33,051 nucleotides of DNA from Bacteroidota bacterium (GTDB taxonomy: Bacteria > Bacteroidota > Ignavibacteria > Ignavibacteriales > Melioribacteraceae): positions 1-33,051 of the forward strand of contig JAHJTX010000165.1 of NCBI GenBank assembly GCA_018829545.1. The letters are read 5' to 3'. Under the pieces are notes generated by a model. That model searched no databases. It saw nothing but the letters and a program-made list of their open reading frames with translations, and was not told where the DNA came from. This document shows positions 15,108 to 24,775 of the stretch, in pieces. Position 1 is the stretch's first letter. Every line of letters starts with the position of its first letter. Both the position numbers and the translations under genes were made by a program.

Positions 15108-15495
15108 TGATGAAATCTATGTTAATCTGAAATCTCTTCTTTGGAATAATTTCTTCGAAGAGTTCTGCCCATTCTATAAAGACTACTGCTTCTTCATCAG
15201 AAATGTACTCTTCAAAACCGATATCGTAAAGTTCGTTAACAGATATAATCCTGTAAAAATCAAAATGGTGAACTATTTCTTTACCGGAATAAGTGTTCAC
15301 AATGGCAAAACTCGGGCTGCTAACATTCAGGATATTATATTTTTTACAAAGCGCTTTTACAAAATAAGTTTTTCCTGCGCCCAGATTACCGGTCAAAGTA
15401 ATTACTGAACCTTTCTTAATTACATTTGCAAATTCGCTTGCCGCTTCGGCAGTTTCAGCCAAAGTCTGAACAATAATTTCTTTTTTAAACATCAA
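15067..15495 (-). CDS. tsaE: tRNA threonylcarbamoyladenosine biosynthesis protein TsaE (ATPase)
   Basis: The 142-residue protein has the TsaE (YjeE) P-loop fold, with Walker A G36-N-L-G-A-G-K-T43. The switch-like segment SSPSFAIVNTYSG follows, then HHFDFYRI (family motif H-x-D-x-Y-R), ELYDIGFEEYI and VVFIEWAE (Walker B region). It is the ATPase that resets the TsaB-TsaD complex during t6A synthesis. Its stop codon lies 41 nt inside the tsaB coding region, and its start follows directly on the porX stop (adjacent bases 15495/15496), so porX, tsaE and tsaB are very likely one transcript. As I recall, porX is often next to tsaE in Bacteroidota, which would make this a conserved neighbourhood; that is from memory and unverified. 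Confidence 0.95.
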   Translation of the reverse strand: MMFKKEIIVQTLAETAEAASEFANVIKKGSVITLTGNLGAGKTYFVKALCKKYNILNVSSPSFAIVNTYSGKEIVHHFDFYRIISVNELYDIGFEEYISDEEAVVFIEWAELFEEIIPKKRFQINIDFINDYKRKINIEERK

Positions 15496-17076
15496 TTAAA
15501 CTTTGCTCTCCAAAACTGCAACGGGAAGAATCATTTCCTCCATCGAAATACCTCCGTGTTGAAACGAATCTTTATAGTAACTAAGATATTTGTGATAGTC
15601 GGTCGGATAGACAAAATAGTAATCCTCTTTAGCTATGATGTAACTTATAACCACTCCCCTTTTAGGCAGCTTAAAATCAAGCGGGTTTTTAACGTACACC
15701 GCATTTTTTTCATCGGCTTTTAAATTTCTACCATACTTAAACCGGAGATTAGCGGAAGTTTCCCTATCGCCTAAAACTTTAGCGCCGCGCAATGTTCTTA
15801 TGCTTCCGTGATCGGTAGTGAGAACAATCTTTGCGTTTTTCATTTGAGATATTGCTTTAAAAGTACCGAACAATGAGGAATGCATAAACCAACTTTTCGT
15901 GAGAGATCTGTAAGCAGGTTCATCGGGAGCTATTTCTTTTAGAATATCTGAGTCTGATCTTCCGTGAGCTATCATGTCTAAAAAATTAACTACTACTGCC
16001 ATCAAGTTTGTTTTTTTATGGGAAACAATATTTTGTTCAAAAGACCGACCGACATCCGGATCGATAATCTTCATGTACTTCAATTCGTTTTGCAGCTTAA
16101 TTTTTCTTCTTTCGAGGAGCAGTTCAAGCAATTCCTTCTCGAATTTATTCATACTTCTTTCATCATCTTCATTTCCGCTTTTCCAAAGTTCCGGATAGTG
16201 CTTTTCAATCTCTGAAGGGAAAAGTCCGCTGAACAATGAATTACGGGCATAAGGCGTTGCTGTAGGAAGAATGGAATAATAATAATCCTTTTTAATGTTG
16301 AAATAAGGAAGAAGAAGTTGCTCCATTTCAAGCCATTGATCCAGCCGCAGACAGTCCAGAACGAAAAAGAATACTGGGCCGTCGGAATTTTTTAATTCTG
16401 GAATTAAATATTCATCAACAATCTGATTTGACATAATTGGAGATTTTTCATCATCTTGATTATGTATCCAATGCTTATAATTTCTTTCAACGAATTTACT
16501 GAACTCTTGATTGCACTCGCGCTTCTGCTCAACTAATGACTGTCTCAAATCAATTTCGGAATGTAAGTCAAGATCCAATTCCCAATTAATCAATTTGAGA
16601 TAAATGTCCGTCCACTCCTTGTAATCCAAATCCTCTTTTATCAAGTTGGATATTTTATTAAAGTTCTGCAAATAATCTTTCTGGACGTACTCTCCGGATA
16701 TTTTTTTACTTTCGAGAATCTTTTTGCACACCATTAAAACTTGAGATGGAACTACGGGCTTAATTAAGTAATCGCTAATCTTACTTCCAATAGCTTCGTG
16801 CATCAAACTTTCCTCTTCACTTTTCGTAACCATCACAACAGGAATGTTTGAATCGATTTCTTTTATTCTAGCAAGCGTTTCCAATCCGCCAAGCCCTGCC
16901 ATCATTTCATCGAGGAAAATAAGATCGAAACTATTTTCTTCAACTTCCGAAATTGCATCTTCGCCATTAGTAACGGTAGTTACATCGAAACCTTTTTCCG
17001 TTAAGAATATTATATGCGAACGGAGCATTTCAATTTCGTCGTCTACCCAAAGGATTTTTCTTTTACTCATATTCAT
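15496..17076 (-). CDS. porX: PorX-type response regulator with PglZ domain (T9SS regulator)
   Basis: This 526-residue protein joins a CheY-like receiver (residues 3-120) to a long linker and a PglZ/alkaline-phosphatase-superfamily domain (about 230-520). Receiver residues are intact: acidic pair Asp12/Asp13, phosphoacceptor Asp56 (LIFLDEMMAG), Thr84 and Lys106 (LIKP). The effector domain shows FFFVLDCLRLDQW, NFLDMIAHGRSD and LTTDHGSIRT, the metal-binding motifs of PglZ. This is the architecture of PorX, which with the kinase PorY controls T9SS genes and function in Porphyromonas; a phosphodiesterase activity on oligonucleotides has been reported for PorX. No PorY-like histidine kinase is in the window. 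It lies 54 nt downstream of the sprA stop codon on the same strand, so channel and regulator may be cotranscribed. Confidence 0.92.
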   Translation of the reverse strand: MNMSKRKILWVDDEIEMLRSHIIFLTEKGFDVTTVTNGEDAISEVEENSFDLIFLDEMMAGLGGLETLARIKEIDSNIPVVMVTKSEEESLMHEAIGSKISDYLIKPVVPSQVLMVCKKILESKKISGEYVQKDYLQNFNKISNLIKEDLDYKEWTDIYLKLINWELDLDLHSEIDLRQSLVEQKRECNQEFSKFVERNYKHWIHNQDDEKSPIMSNQIVDEYLIPELKNSDGPVFFFVLDCLRLDQWLEMEQLLLPYFNIKKDYYYSILPTATPYARNSLFSGLFPSEIEKHYPELWKSGNEDDERSMNKFEKELLELLLERRKIKLQNELKYMKIIDPDVGRSFEQNIVSHKKTNLMAVVVNFLDMIAHGRSDSDILKEIAPDEPAYRSLTKSWFMHSSLFGTFKAISQMKNAKIVLTTDHGSIRTLRGAKVLGDRETSANLRFKYGRNLKADEKNAVYVKNPLDFKLPKRGVVISYIIAKEDYYFVYPTDYHKYLSYYKDSFQHGGISMEEMILPVAVLESKV

Positions 17077-17130
17077 TTTTTCTTTCTTCGAATTCGTTAT
17101 CGCACTTTTTTAAAAAACATACAACATAGG

Positions 17131-20100
17131 TTATTGAATTGTAATCTGAACGTCAAGTCCGGCTTCGTTTGTGGTGGTTTCCGGAATACGCGAAGCGCCT
17201 TCCGGTTTTACGGAAGTTCTTCTGTAAAATAGTGACAGCGTAACTCTTGAACTCATAACATATCTTACTCTCGGCTCTAAAGTAGTTCTAGTTGTTCCGT
17301 CTTGAGGTTTACCTTCTTCTTTAAATCCCTCGCCCATTAAAAAAACGACAACAGAATTCTGCCCGCTCGTAAACGAAAATGAAACTTCGAGATCGTTCTT
17401 TAAAGAAAGCCCAAACAATGGAATATCGAATCCTGATTTAGAGAAACTCGCGGATACATTTATATCCCGCGAGAAGGATTCGGTTATATTTCTTGTGGAG
17501 AGCCCCAAATCATAATTTGTTTTTGTAGAATATTTAATTGAACCGGAAAGATTGCCGCCCCATAATTCTTCGAAAGTTACGTTAACTCCCAACAATGGCG
17601 CAAATCCATAACTAATTTTTTGCGTTTGAATTTCCTGCTCGCCGTCCGTATCAACTTTCCATCCCTCCGAAATATTGGAATTGTAAGCGTGCGTTAAAGA
17701 AACTCTTTTAGCAATGCCCTCAAACAGAGACATTTTTTCTAAGCCCGACCAGTTAATTCTCCAGTTGGGACGGGGAACGTATTTACCAAGCTTATTCAAA
17801 AAAGGAACTTTTGAAAGAAGAGGAAGAGTTTCAAGACCCTCAGCAAATGCGTTTGATAGACTCGTTTGCGGATCATCAGCCAAATGATTGTAGAGTGAGT
17901 TTACATTTTTTAAATCGCTGTTTGCCATCGGTATCGGCAAGCTAAAGAAAGTCCTATCCAAACTACCTGTGGAAGTTCTATTCGTGATTGTTATTTCACC
18001 AGTTGTTGAATCGGTTTTAATTGTTCGGGATTCGTTATATCCCCAGCCGACCTGCCAATTGATGTCTATTGTTGCGCCTTCCCACAACGGACGGGATGTT
18101 TTAAAATCGATGCTGTTCTTCTGAGAGAATTTATCCTGTAACGTTCCGTTCAGCGCACGCGGTCCAATATCAGAACTCAAACCGAGCATATATAATCGTG
18201 ATGGTCCGTTGTCGGTATTCTGCCTAATCCCCCAGAAATTTGAAAAGCCTGTTCCTTCTCCGCGCAAGCCGGAACTGGAGTGAGAATTGCTCTGACTAAA
18301 ATTGAAACTTATTTGTTCATAATCGAAAAGTGCGAATTTTGTTCCGCTCAATAATAAATTGAAAACTTTGCTTAACTGCGATGGACCTTCAAGACTATCG
18401 GATACGGCTCCGGTGCTATCGGTTTTAATACCTTGCTGAGTTGGGTCATTCCCCGGATCTTGATTTGGACTTCTATCAGGTTCTCGTGAACCGCGCCTTC
18501 CTTTATTTGTGGTAGTACTTACCGGAGCGGGCTTATCTTCTCCGAAAAGTGGTGAAAAGAGTGATTTCAATTTTAAATTCATTCCGGCTTTAATTGAGTT
18601 TCCCCAACCTGCGCTTCTTCCAAGTGATTCCTGTTCAAAACTATTCTGCCAATTGTATGAAACGTTGTATCCGGCATTTACGGTAAAATAGCGGTTAATA
18701 TCAAAAATTGTTGGAAGCTTTGGCTGAGTTTTTAGATCAAATGACTGTTTATAATTGTTATCTCTGCCGAAGAAATTTCCGGTTATTATAGCATCCCAAA
18801 TTTCTGATTCAGTCCGCTCAATATCTCCATTCATAAAAAGATGAGCCAATGATGAATTAATATTAATATTATAATTCGTTGACAGATTCAGAAATCCGCC
18901 GTCGGTAATTTTCCAGTTAAAGGAAGCAGTTCTACTAGTTGTAAAACCTCTTTGAACCTGCGGCAGAGCAGTCTTAGTCCTGGATTGAATAAAAGAATAA
19001 TTCCTTTTGGCTGTTATACCGCTGTTAAATGTTTGAGGCGTAAAAAATACCTTTACATTCCTGTAATCTTTTAACAGTTCCAGTAAATCTCCAATAAGCG
19101 GAATATCAACGGGATAAAAGAAATTATCCTGCCCAAGATTAAGAGTGTAATTAATATTTGAGTTCCAAACCCAACTGCTTGAAACAAGAGTAGTGGGATT
19201 TCGTGAAAACGACTTATTGTAATTAAAACCGAATGATAAACTGTTGATAATGTCTCTAATATACCACTCGTTCGAAGGAATTTTGATTTTGATATTAGAA
19301 ACATTCCAAGTGTCGGAAACATTTAGAGTATTCGATTCGCGTATCAAACTATCGGGATTACTGGAAGCCTGCGCTGCCTTGCTTACAAGAACGTCAGTCT
19401 GTGGTTTGTACAACGGCTCACTAATTCCTTCGGAGTGAGAGTAACTTACATTCAAATTGCTGCCCGATAAATTAGCCGGAATTAATTTCAACACATCAAG
19501 ATTTGAAGAAATGCCCCAACTGGTTTGGTTAACCCGCGAACCGAACCGATCTGAAAGTTTATGGAAATACGGATCAGTTTGCTTTAAGTTCACGCTCACG
19601 GTCATCAAATCCGCTAATTTTAATGAAGCGGCAGTTGCATACGCCCAGCCTTCCGTATCTTCCGCGCCAAGCACGCGTAATTCATTTATCCATATTTCGC
19701 CTGAAACCGCTTGACCAAAATCCCCTTTATCAGCCGGATTCACAATACCAATTGTAAAATACGAGACTCTCGTAAGTGTCGGATTTCCCTTGATACCATA
19801 ATAATGATCTAGTTTGCCAGGCACCTTGTCAAAATATAAAGTTGAGATTGTGTCAACATCGCGTCTTTCTTTAATTGCCGTAAGAGCATCGAAAATAATT
19901 TTAATCTCGTTCCAACCGTCTCGGTTGCCTATTGAGTCGTACACAATCGGCTGGCGGTATTCGTAAAAGTTGTTTGTATCCGAACCAAACCTGAAATAGA
20001 TCTCGGCGCCATAATTATTTGGATCTTTGTAATATGAAACCGAACTTGACAGCGGATAATTCTCATCTCCACGGACGAACAGTTTTAATTCGCCATAATT

Positions 20101-23100
20101 GAATAAATCGAGAGGCTTAAATAAATACTTAACAGCTTCACGTTTTTCGCCGTCTTTCAAATCATTAATTTTTACTTGCAGAGACTGCTCATTTTTGAAA
20201 ACTTCTTGATCAGGCTTGCTCCGGTCTCTTTCTCTATTAACTCCCGGCGGACTTACATATTCCGGATTATCTTCAATGTTAATTGTAGAAAGCGTCATCA
20301 CAGAATCTTGATTATCCGCAGTTAACTTCTGCCATTGATTGCCAACAAGATTCAAATCTGCCAACCTTAAATGAACAGTGTCCTCAACTCCCGAAATCCA
20401 AATTCTCATAAATTCAATAACCGCAAAACTGGGATTACCAATTGTAGATGTGAACTCTTTCAAAGGAATTCTGAATTGATACCATTTTTCTGAAGTGCTT
20501 CCACCCCCGGAAATAAAGGGGTTCATATTTCTGCTGGTGTCCATCGAAATTTCATAACGGAAGTAACTGTCGAGTCTATCAAGCGTAAAGTTTCTGTTTA
20601 AGTCCTCTGAATCGGGGAAGCGCCCGATATCCGTCAAAGCGGCATTGCCCTCTGTTCCATTTATATTCAAATAATCATTTCGGTTATCCGAAGCGCTTGT
20701 AAATTTAAAATTATCCCCGTTTGGATCCGGATTCGAAGCCGAGTTGTAATCTGGCTCATTAATATCTTTTAAACCGTCAATACCGGTGTCCTCTCCTTCA
20801 TCCACGTTATCGTTGCCGTTATTATCTTCCTTGTCAAGACGACCATTCGGAATAACATCCTCATTAATTTGACCGATATCGATATTGATTTTAGCGCCGT
20901 CCGGAGCTTCAACAATTTTCATCCAAAATTCTATGAATTCAATATTTTCTTCAATTAAATTGTTTGCCGTGGAAGATAGAACGCGCATCATTCCGCCCCA
21001 GTTTTGTGCGGGGAATGAAAGCAGAGCGGGATTATTATTGTACATCCCTCTCATCGTGGGATAGTAAACAAAATCAAGAACAGTTACCTGCTGATCCTCG
21101 CGGGCAACTAGTTTATTAGGCCAGATATGAGAGACATTCACGTCGGAAGGTAAGAAGTTGTACCAAAAGGCTTTTCCTTTGTATCTCATTTGAGTTACGG
21201 GATCGAACCCGCCGATAAAGGGAAGATTATTAGGCACGGAAAGATCCCGCCAGCCAGCATAGGAAACACCGATTGGAATAATTCTTTTTGACCCTTCAAA
21301 ATCATCGATGTAAGCTATACTCTGATTTCCATCGCTCTTGATTGTACTTTTCTTCGTGTTGGGATCAGGATTGATATATGCGAATTCTCCTTTCAGATTG
21401 AAGGATGAAGCCGCTCTTGTAGAGATAAGATAATCCAAACCGGTGGTTATAAAGGGCATCTCAACCGTAGTCTCAAAATCCAAACCATATATTGAGTTGC
21501 TAATCGGCTCTTCGCCGATTCTAACTTTATCGCTGAGCGTTTTCTGATTCAAATTTAAAAACGAGAACCCCAGTTTAGTGGTTTTATTGAACTCATAAAC
21601 ACCGCGCAGCCCCAGCAATGTTTTTGATGCTAATTGAAATAAATCATTTTGTTCGTAAGAAATTTTTAAATTTGCGCCTGGAACTAGAGCGGCATCGTTC
21701 TTTATTGTTACCCGACCGATATTGTAATCTACGTTATAATCAATTCCCTCTTTCAATTCTCTTCCGTCAAGAGTAACTCTAACCGAATTTTCAACGACAT
21801 TAAAACCTATAGGATAATCCGCACGAACTTCCGCTGAATATTCACCGACAATTAGAAATTTATCCAGTTCCTTTTTTTGCCGCGCAAAAGTTTTAGTGGT
21901 ATCGTATACATCCGGGAATTTTAGATCGTCCGGCAGCGGGAATGGGAGATCGCTTCCGAACGGTTCAAGCGTTGGGAAAATGATTTCACCATTAGTCGGA
22001 ATTATTGTTCTGCCCGGATTAAAGTCAAAAACGCCATCCGGAAATTCCCCCCCGCTTGCATCTGTTCTATCTAATTTGAAAAGTTCAAGTAATTGTCTGC
22101 CTTCAAAATCGTTTAGAGGATCAGAACCTTCATTTCTATATAGAATGTCAAGCGTGAATCCATCCTGTTTAACTTCTCTTCCGCCGATAGGATAAATATT
22201 TTTTAACTGCAGTTTCCATGCAATTTTATATTCAGGCTTAAGGTAAGGGGGCTTAATAAGTTTTAAAATTAATATTTTATTTTCATCTGTAATATCTTTA
22301 TCAAATTCACCAATGTACAAATCGTCTTCGGGACTAGGAGAATCACCATCAATTCTATATGATACCGCTATTGCGTCCTGCTCCTGAATTGGAGAAGTAA
22401 AACTTATAAAACCGGTATACTCCTGATAAATGTAATCCAAACCTCCAGTTAGTTTAAGGAACCTTCCTTTAATAATCGATTCTCCGTTGACCGGATTTTT
22501 TGTACTGTCCCGCAAGGATTCGTCATACTTTAGAGATTTAGGAAGACCTTGCAGATTGATATAAGCATTTCCTTTTCTCTCATTAGGATTTACAATCGCT
22601 GATGTAGTCTTCCAAACTTCAACCTCTCTAACGAAATATCTTTCTGATTCCGTAGTTGGCTGAAATACAAAATTGCCGTAGAATCTATTAAACAAGTCTA
22701 ATTTTTTACTTGCATAAATTGTATCAAGAAAATAGTTATTGATTGAATAATCGTAAGCGTGAATTTCGAATGTAGATTTTTTTGAACCTCCGCTTATGCT
22801 TACCTCCTGAATTTCGCCTTTCTTTTGAGAAGCTAGTGCGGTTAATGTTAAAGGTCCCATTTTGAATTGAGACTTGATGCCGAATAAAGCTTCGCTGCCG
22901 CCAACTAGCGGTGATGTTTGAAGCGACACGTTTCCCGCTTCAACGCTTTGTACAATTTCGTCCTCGTAACCCTTATAATTTATTTTGAGCTCATTTTCAT
23001 ATTCGAAAGTCCGCTCTGTGTTCCAGTCGGCATTAATTGTAAGTTTATCGCCAATTGTTCCGTTAACGCTAATTTGAACCTGCTGGCTAAAATCCGGTTC

Positions 23101-23946
23101 ATTCCGCGTATTTCCTAAAGCAGAAGCTGTAAGTCCTTCGGTAGTTTCGTTTCTCCAGGCTCCGTGAATATCAACCGCTCCGTTAATTCTTAGCTTAATT
23201 ACGTTTGGTCCAAAAATACTTAGAAACGAAGTGCTAGGCAAAGGAATTTCTATGTTCGTAATATCTTTTAGTAAAGAACTTAGGTCATCTTTAGATGCAG
23301 CTATTTCGTATTTATATCCTTGCTCTTCCCATAGCTGCCTGTTGTTTGCTTTTATTTTTAGATCAATATATTCTTCAAGACGCATTTTGAGAAATATTTT
23401 TTCGGCGCCGTCTCCAAGAGATTCTTTAATAATTACAAATTGACCCGTTGAATCTAACTCGACTGTTTTTTTGTAGTGCTGTTTGCCTGGAGCAGCGAAA
23501 AATCCGGAAGTTTTTTTATCCCCCACATTAGTTACCGGCGAATCGCTTCGTTGATATCTAAATTGACTAATCCTTCCCGTGGAATCAATCGCCATCGAAT
23601 CTACTTTTGTAGTATCAACTAAAATTGAATCCGCCAATGGATTGTTCACAGAAAGCGAGTCCAGGCTATCTGCGAATAGATTATTCTCCGAGAGTGAATT
23701 GAGGCTATCAGCGAAAGTTGAATCTGAAAAGCTGCGATACGATTCATTAAACTCTTGCTTAAGCCATGAAAGTTCTTCAATGCTTTCAATATTAGTATTT
23801 TGTGAATGATTATTCTGCTGCCCGGAAAGAATATTGGTTTGTTTTTCAATTAAGGTAAAACCTAATGAAGCAACAATCAGAATGAAGGCTAACGTAAAAA
23901 TAAATTTTTTGTTCGTTTTCAGCCCTTTTCGACTAGTTTTACGCAG
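17131..23946 (-). CDS. sprA: SprA/Sov-type T9SS outer-membrane translocon (gliding motility SprA family)
   Basis: Read from a GTG at 23649 the protein has 2172 residues and no signal peptide. The same frame stays open to a TAA at 23983-23985. The upstream part encodes MRKTSRKGLKTNKKFIFTLA then FILIVASLGF, a typical export signal, and a repeat (FADSLNSLSENN, FADSLDSLSVNN, LADSIL) that runs across the GTG. No ATG, GTG or TTG is in frame upstream. A CTG at 23946 lies 4 nt after GAGGA (23951-23955), so I call a 2271-residue protein from that CTG. SprA forms a giant 36-strand outer-membrane barrel through which T9SS cargo leaves the periplasm. Matching features are repeated beta-strand segments with aromatic ends, the N-terminal GPNVIKLRINGAVDIHGAWR block, DPNTKKSTIKSDGNQSIAYIDDFEGSKR mid-protein region and a C-terminal barrel strand ending VQITIQ. 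The porX gene follows. Confidence 0.93.
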   Translation of the reverse strand: MRKTSRKGLKTNKKFIFTLAFILIVASLGFTLIEKQTNILSGQQNNHSQNTNIESIEELSWLKQEFNESYRSFSDSTFADSLNSLSENNLFADSLDSLSVNNPLADSILVDTTKVDSMAIDSTGRISQFRYQRSDSPVTNVGDKKTSGFFAAPGKQHYKKTVELDSTGQFVIIKESLGDGAEKIFLKMRLEEYIDLKIKANNRQLWEEQGYKYEIAASKDDLSSLLKDITNIEIPLPSTSFLSIFGPNVIKLRINGAVDIHGAWRNETTEGLTASALGNTRNEPDFSQQVQISVNGTIGDKLTINADWNTERTFEYENELKINYKGYEDEIVQSVEAGNVSLQTSPLVGGSEALFGIKSQFKMGPLTLTALASQKKGEIQEVSISGGSKKSTFEIHAYDYSINNYFLDTIYASKKLDLFNRFYGNFVFQPTTESERYFVREVEVWKTTSAIVNPNERKGNAYINLQGLPKSLKYDESLRDSTKNPVNGESIIKGRFLKLTGGLDYIYQEYTGFISFTSPIQEQDAIAVSYRIDGDSPSPEDDLYIGEFDKDITDENKILILKLIKPPYLKPEYKIAWKLQLKNIYPIGGREVKQDGFTLDILYRNEGSDPLNDFEGRQLLELFKLDRTDASGGEFPDGVFDFNPGRTIIPTNGEIIFPTLEPFGSDLPFPLPDDLKFPDVYDTTKTFARQKKELDKFLIVGEYSAEVRADYPIGFNVVENSVRVTLDGRELKEGIDYNVDYNIGRVTIKNDAALVPGANLKISYEQNDLFQLASKTLLGLRGVYEFNKTTKLGFSFLNLNQKTLSDKVRIGEEPISNSIYGLDFETTVEMPFITTGLDYLISTRAASSFNLKGEFAYINPDPNTKKSTIKSDGNQSIAYIDDFEGSKRIIPIGVSYAGWRDLSVPNNLPFIGGFDPVTQMRYKGKAFWYNFLPSDVNVSHIWPNKLVAREDQQVTVLDFVYYPTMRGMYNNNPALLSFPAQNWGGMMRVLSSTANNLIEENIEFIEFWMKIVEAPDGAKINIDIGQINEDVIPNGRLDKEDNNGNDNVDEGEDTGIDGLKDINEPDYNSASNPDPNGDNFKFTSASDNRNDYLNINGTEGNAALTDIGRFPDSEDLNRNFTLDRLDSYFRYEISMDTSRNMNPFISGGGSTSEKWYQFRIPLKEFTSTIGNPSFAVIEFMRIWISGVEDTVHLRLADLNLVGNQWQKLTADNQDSVMTLSTINIEDNPEYVSPPGVNRERDRSKPDQEVFKNEQSLQVKINDLKDGEKREAVKYLFKPLDLFNYGELKLFVRGDENYPLSSSVSYYKDPNNYGAEIYFRFGSDTNNFYEYRQPIVYDSIGNRDGWNEIKIIFDALTAIKERRDVDTISTLYFDKVPGKLDHYYGIKGNPTLTRVSYFTIGIVNPADKGDFGQAVSGEIWINELRVLGAEDTEGWAYATAASLKLADLMTVSVNLKQTDPYFHKLSDRFGSRVNQTSWGISSNLDVLKLIPANLSGSNLNVSYSHSEGISEPLYKPQTDVLVSKAAQASSNPDSLIRESNTLNVSDTWNVSNIKIKIPSNEWYIRDIINSLSFGFNYNKSFSRNPTTLVSSSWVWNSNINYTLNLGQDNFFYPVDIPLIGDLLELLKDYRNVKVFFTPQTFNSGITAKRNYSFIQSRTKTALPQVQRGFTTSRTASFNWKITDGGFLNLSTNYNININSSLAHLFMNGDIERTESEIWDAIITGNFFGRDNNYKQSFDLKTQPKLPTIFDINRYFTVNAGYNVSYNWQNSFEQESLGRSAGWGNSIKAGMNLKLKSLFSPLFGEDKPAPVSTTTNKGRRGSREPDRSPNQDPGNDPTQQGIKTDSTGAVSDSLEGPSQLSKVFNLLLSGTKFALFDYEQISFNFSQSNSHSSSGLRGEGTGFSNFWGIRQNTDNGPSRLYMLGLSSDIGPRALNGTLQDKFSQKNSIDFKTSRPLWEGATIDINWQVGWGYNESRTIKTDSTTGEITITNRTSTGSLDRTFFSLPIPMANSDLKNVNSLYNHLADDPQTSLSNAFAEGLETLPLLSKVPFLNKLGKYVPRPNWRINWSGLEKMSLFEGIAKRVSLTHAYNSNISEGWKVDTDGEQEIQTQKISYGFAPLLGVNVTFEELWGGNLSGSIKYSTKTNYDLGLSTRNITESFSRDINVSASFSKSGFDIPLFGLSLKNDLEVSFSFTSGQNSVVVFLMGEGFKEEGKPQDGTTRTTLEPRVRYVMSSRVTLSLFYRRTSVKPEGASRIPETTTNEAGLDVQITIQ

Positions 23947-23950
23947 AATT

Positions 23951-23955
23951 TCCTC
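23951..23955 (-). promoter_or_regulatory. Ribosome-binding site supporting a CTG start of sprA
   Basis: On the minus strand GAGGA (23955 to 23951) precedes CTG (23946-23944) by 4 nt, and the CTG opens the signal peptide of SprA. A second purine-rich GGAGG lies near 23994-23998 but has no usable start in this frame after it, since a TAA intervenes. The site decides the start proposed for sprA. Confidence 0.5.
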
Positions 23956-24085
23956 GAAATTAAAGTGTAATTGTAGTAGAAATTATTCGATAAACCTCCG
24001 TGTTCTTCTTTATGTATGAGCAAAAATTATTTAATTAAATCTATAAATTCAATACAAATTTCAATGGTGACGAATAATTACATGA

Positions 24086-24775
24086 TTAGATAATATCGTT
24101 CAAATTGGTTTTTGCTTCCAGTACGTCCGTTATTTGATTTTCATGAATAATAACCGCACTTAGCTTATTACCGACGCATGCGCCGGTATCAATATAAACC
24201 GCATTAGCCTTTTCATCCAAAATGATTTCCTGCTGTTTAGTGTGTCCAACAACCTGCAGTTTACCGATATCCAATAAATCACCGCGCGCCCATAGAACTC
24301 CAAAATCATTCTTAAAATCACGGATAATTGCTTCCGTAACTAATTTGTGATTGCTCTTAAAATCACCTGGAAGAAATTTTTCATACTGCTTCGATATGCC
24401 TGCGTGCGTGATTAAACAATCACTTGTATCGAAAAATAACGGCGCATTTTTAATTACTTCTATGTGTTTGAATACATCATCCTCGTGACTTTCGTAAGAT
24501 TCAAGCGTAGTTTCGCTGCCGTTAAAAACCCATGAGCGCGCGAAAATACTAGTTGGATCTTTAAAAAAATAAAGAAACATATAATCGTGATTACCCGGAG
24601 TGAACTTTATTCCTTCGCTAATCACAAATTTCATTACTTCGAAACTGTGATTACCTCTATCAACCATATCTCCGACACAATATAGCGGAATATTTTGATA
24701 TTTAACTTTTATCTTATTGAACAACTCAATAAGAGTATAGTAGCACCCGTGAATATCACCAATTACAGCTATCAT
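24086..24775 (-). CDS. PPP-family serine/threonine phosphatase-like metallophosphoesterase
   Basis: The 229-residue protein carries the complete PPP signature. GDIHG (residues 6-10) and GDMVDRG (35-41) are followed by GNHD (61-64), a histidine in LITHAG (~120) and GHT (~175). It should bind two metals and hydrolyse phosphomonoesters, either phospho-Ser/Thr proteins or diadenosine tetraphosphate; the ApaH-like and PrpA-like branches cannot be told apart here. Its length is close to bacterial PrpA/lambda phosphatase. Its ATG directly abuts the stop of the CoA-transferase gene, so the two are translationally linked, although no shared pathway is obvious. A gap of about 140 nt without a clear terminator separates it from the sprA start. 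Confidence 0.88.
   Translation of the reverse strand: MIAVIGDIHGCYYTLIELFNKIKVKYQNIPLYCVGDMVDRGNHSFEVMKFVISEGIKFTPGNHDYMFLYFFKDPTSIFARSWVFNGSETTLESYESHEDDVFKHIEVIKNAPLFFDTSDCLITHAGISKQYEKFLPGDFKSNHKLVTEAIIRDFKNDFGVLWARGDLLDIGKLQVVGHTKQQEIILDEKANAVYIDTGACVGNKLSAVIIHENQITDVLEAKTNLNDII

Noticed and set aside
14962-15408. Plus-strand open frame of 148 codons over tsaB and tsaE
   Set aside because: It is antisense to two clearly recognised genes and has no family signature.
22918-23118. Small plus-strand frames inside sprA (several of 60-99 codons)
   Set aside because: They are antisense shadows inside a long, well-supported gene, with no ribosome-binding sites or family features.
23646-23849. 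Minus-strand frame of 67 codons upstream of the sprA GTG
   Set aside because: It is out of frame with sprA. The sprA frame itself carries the signal peptide and repeats, so this frame is not needed as a separate gene or as evidence for a frameshift.
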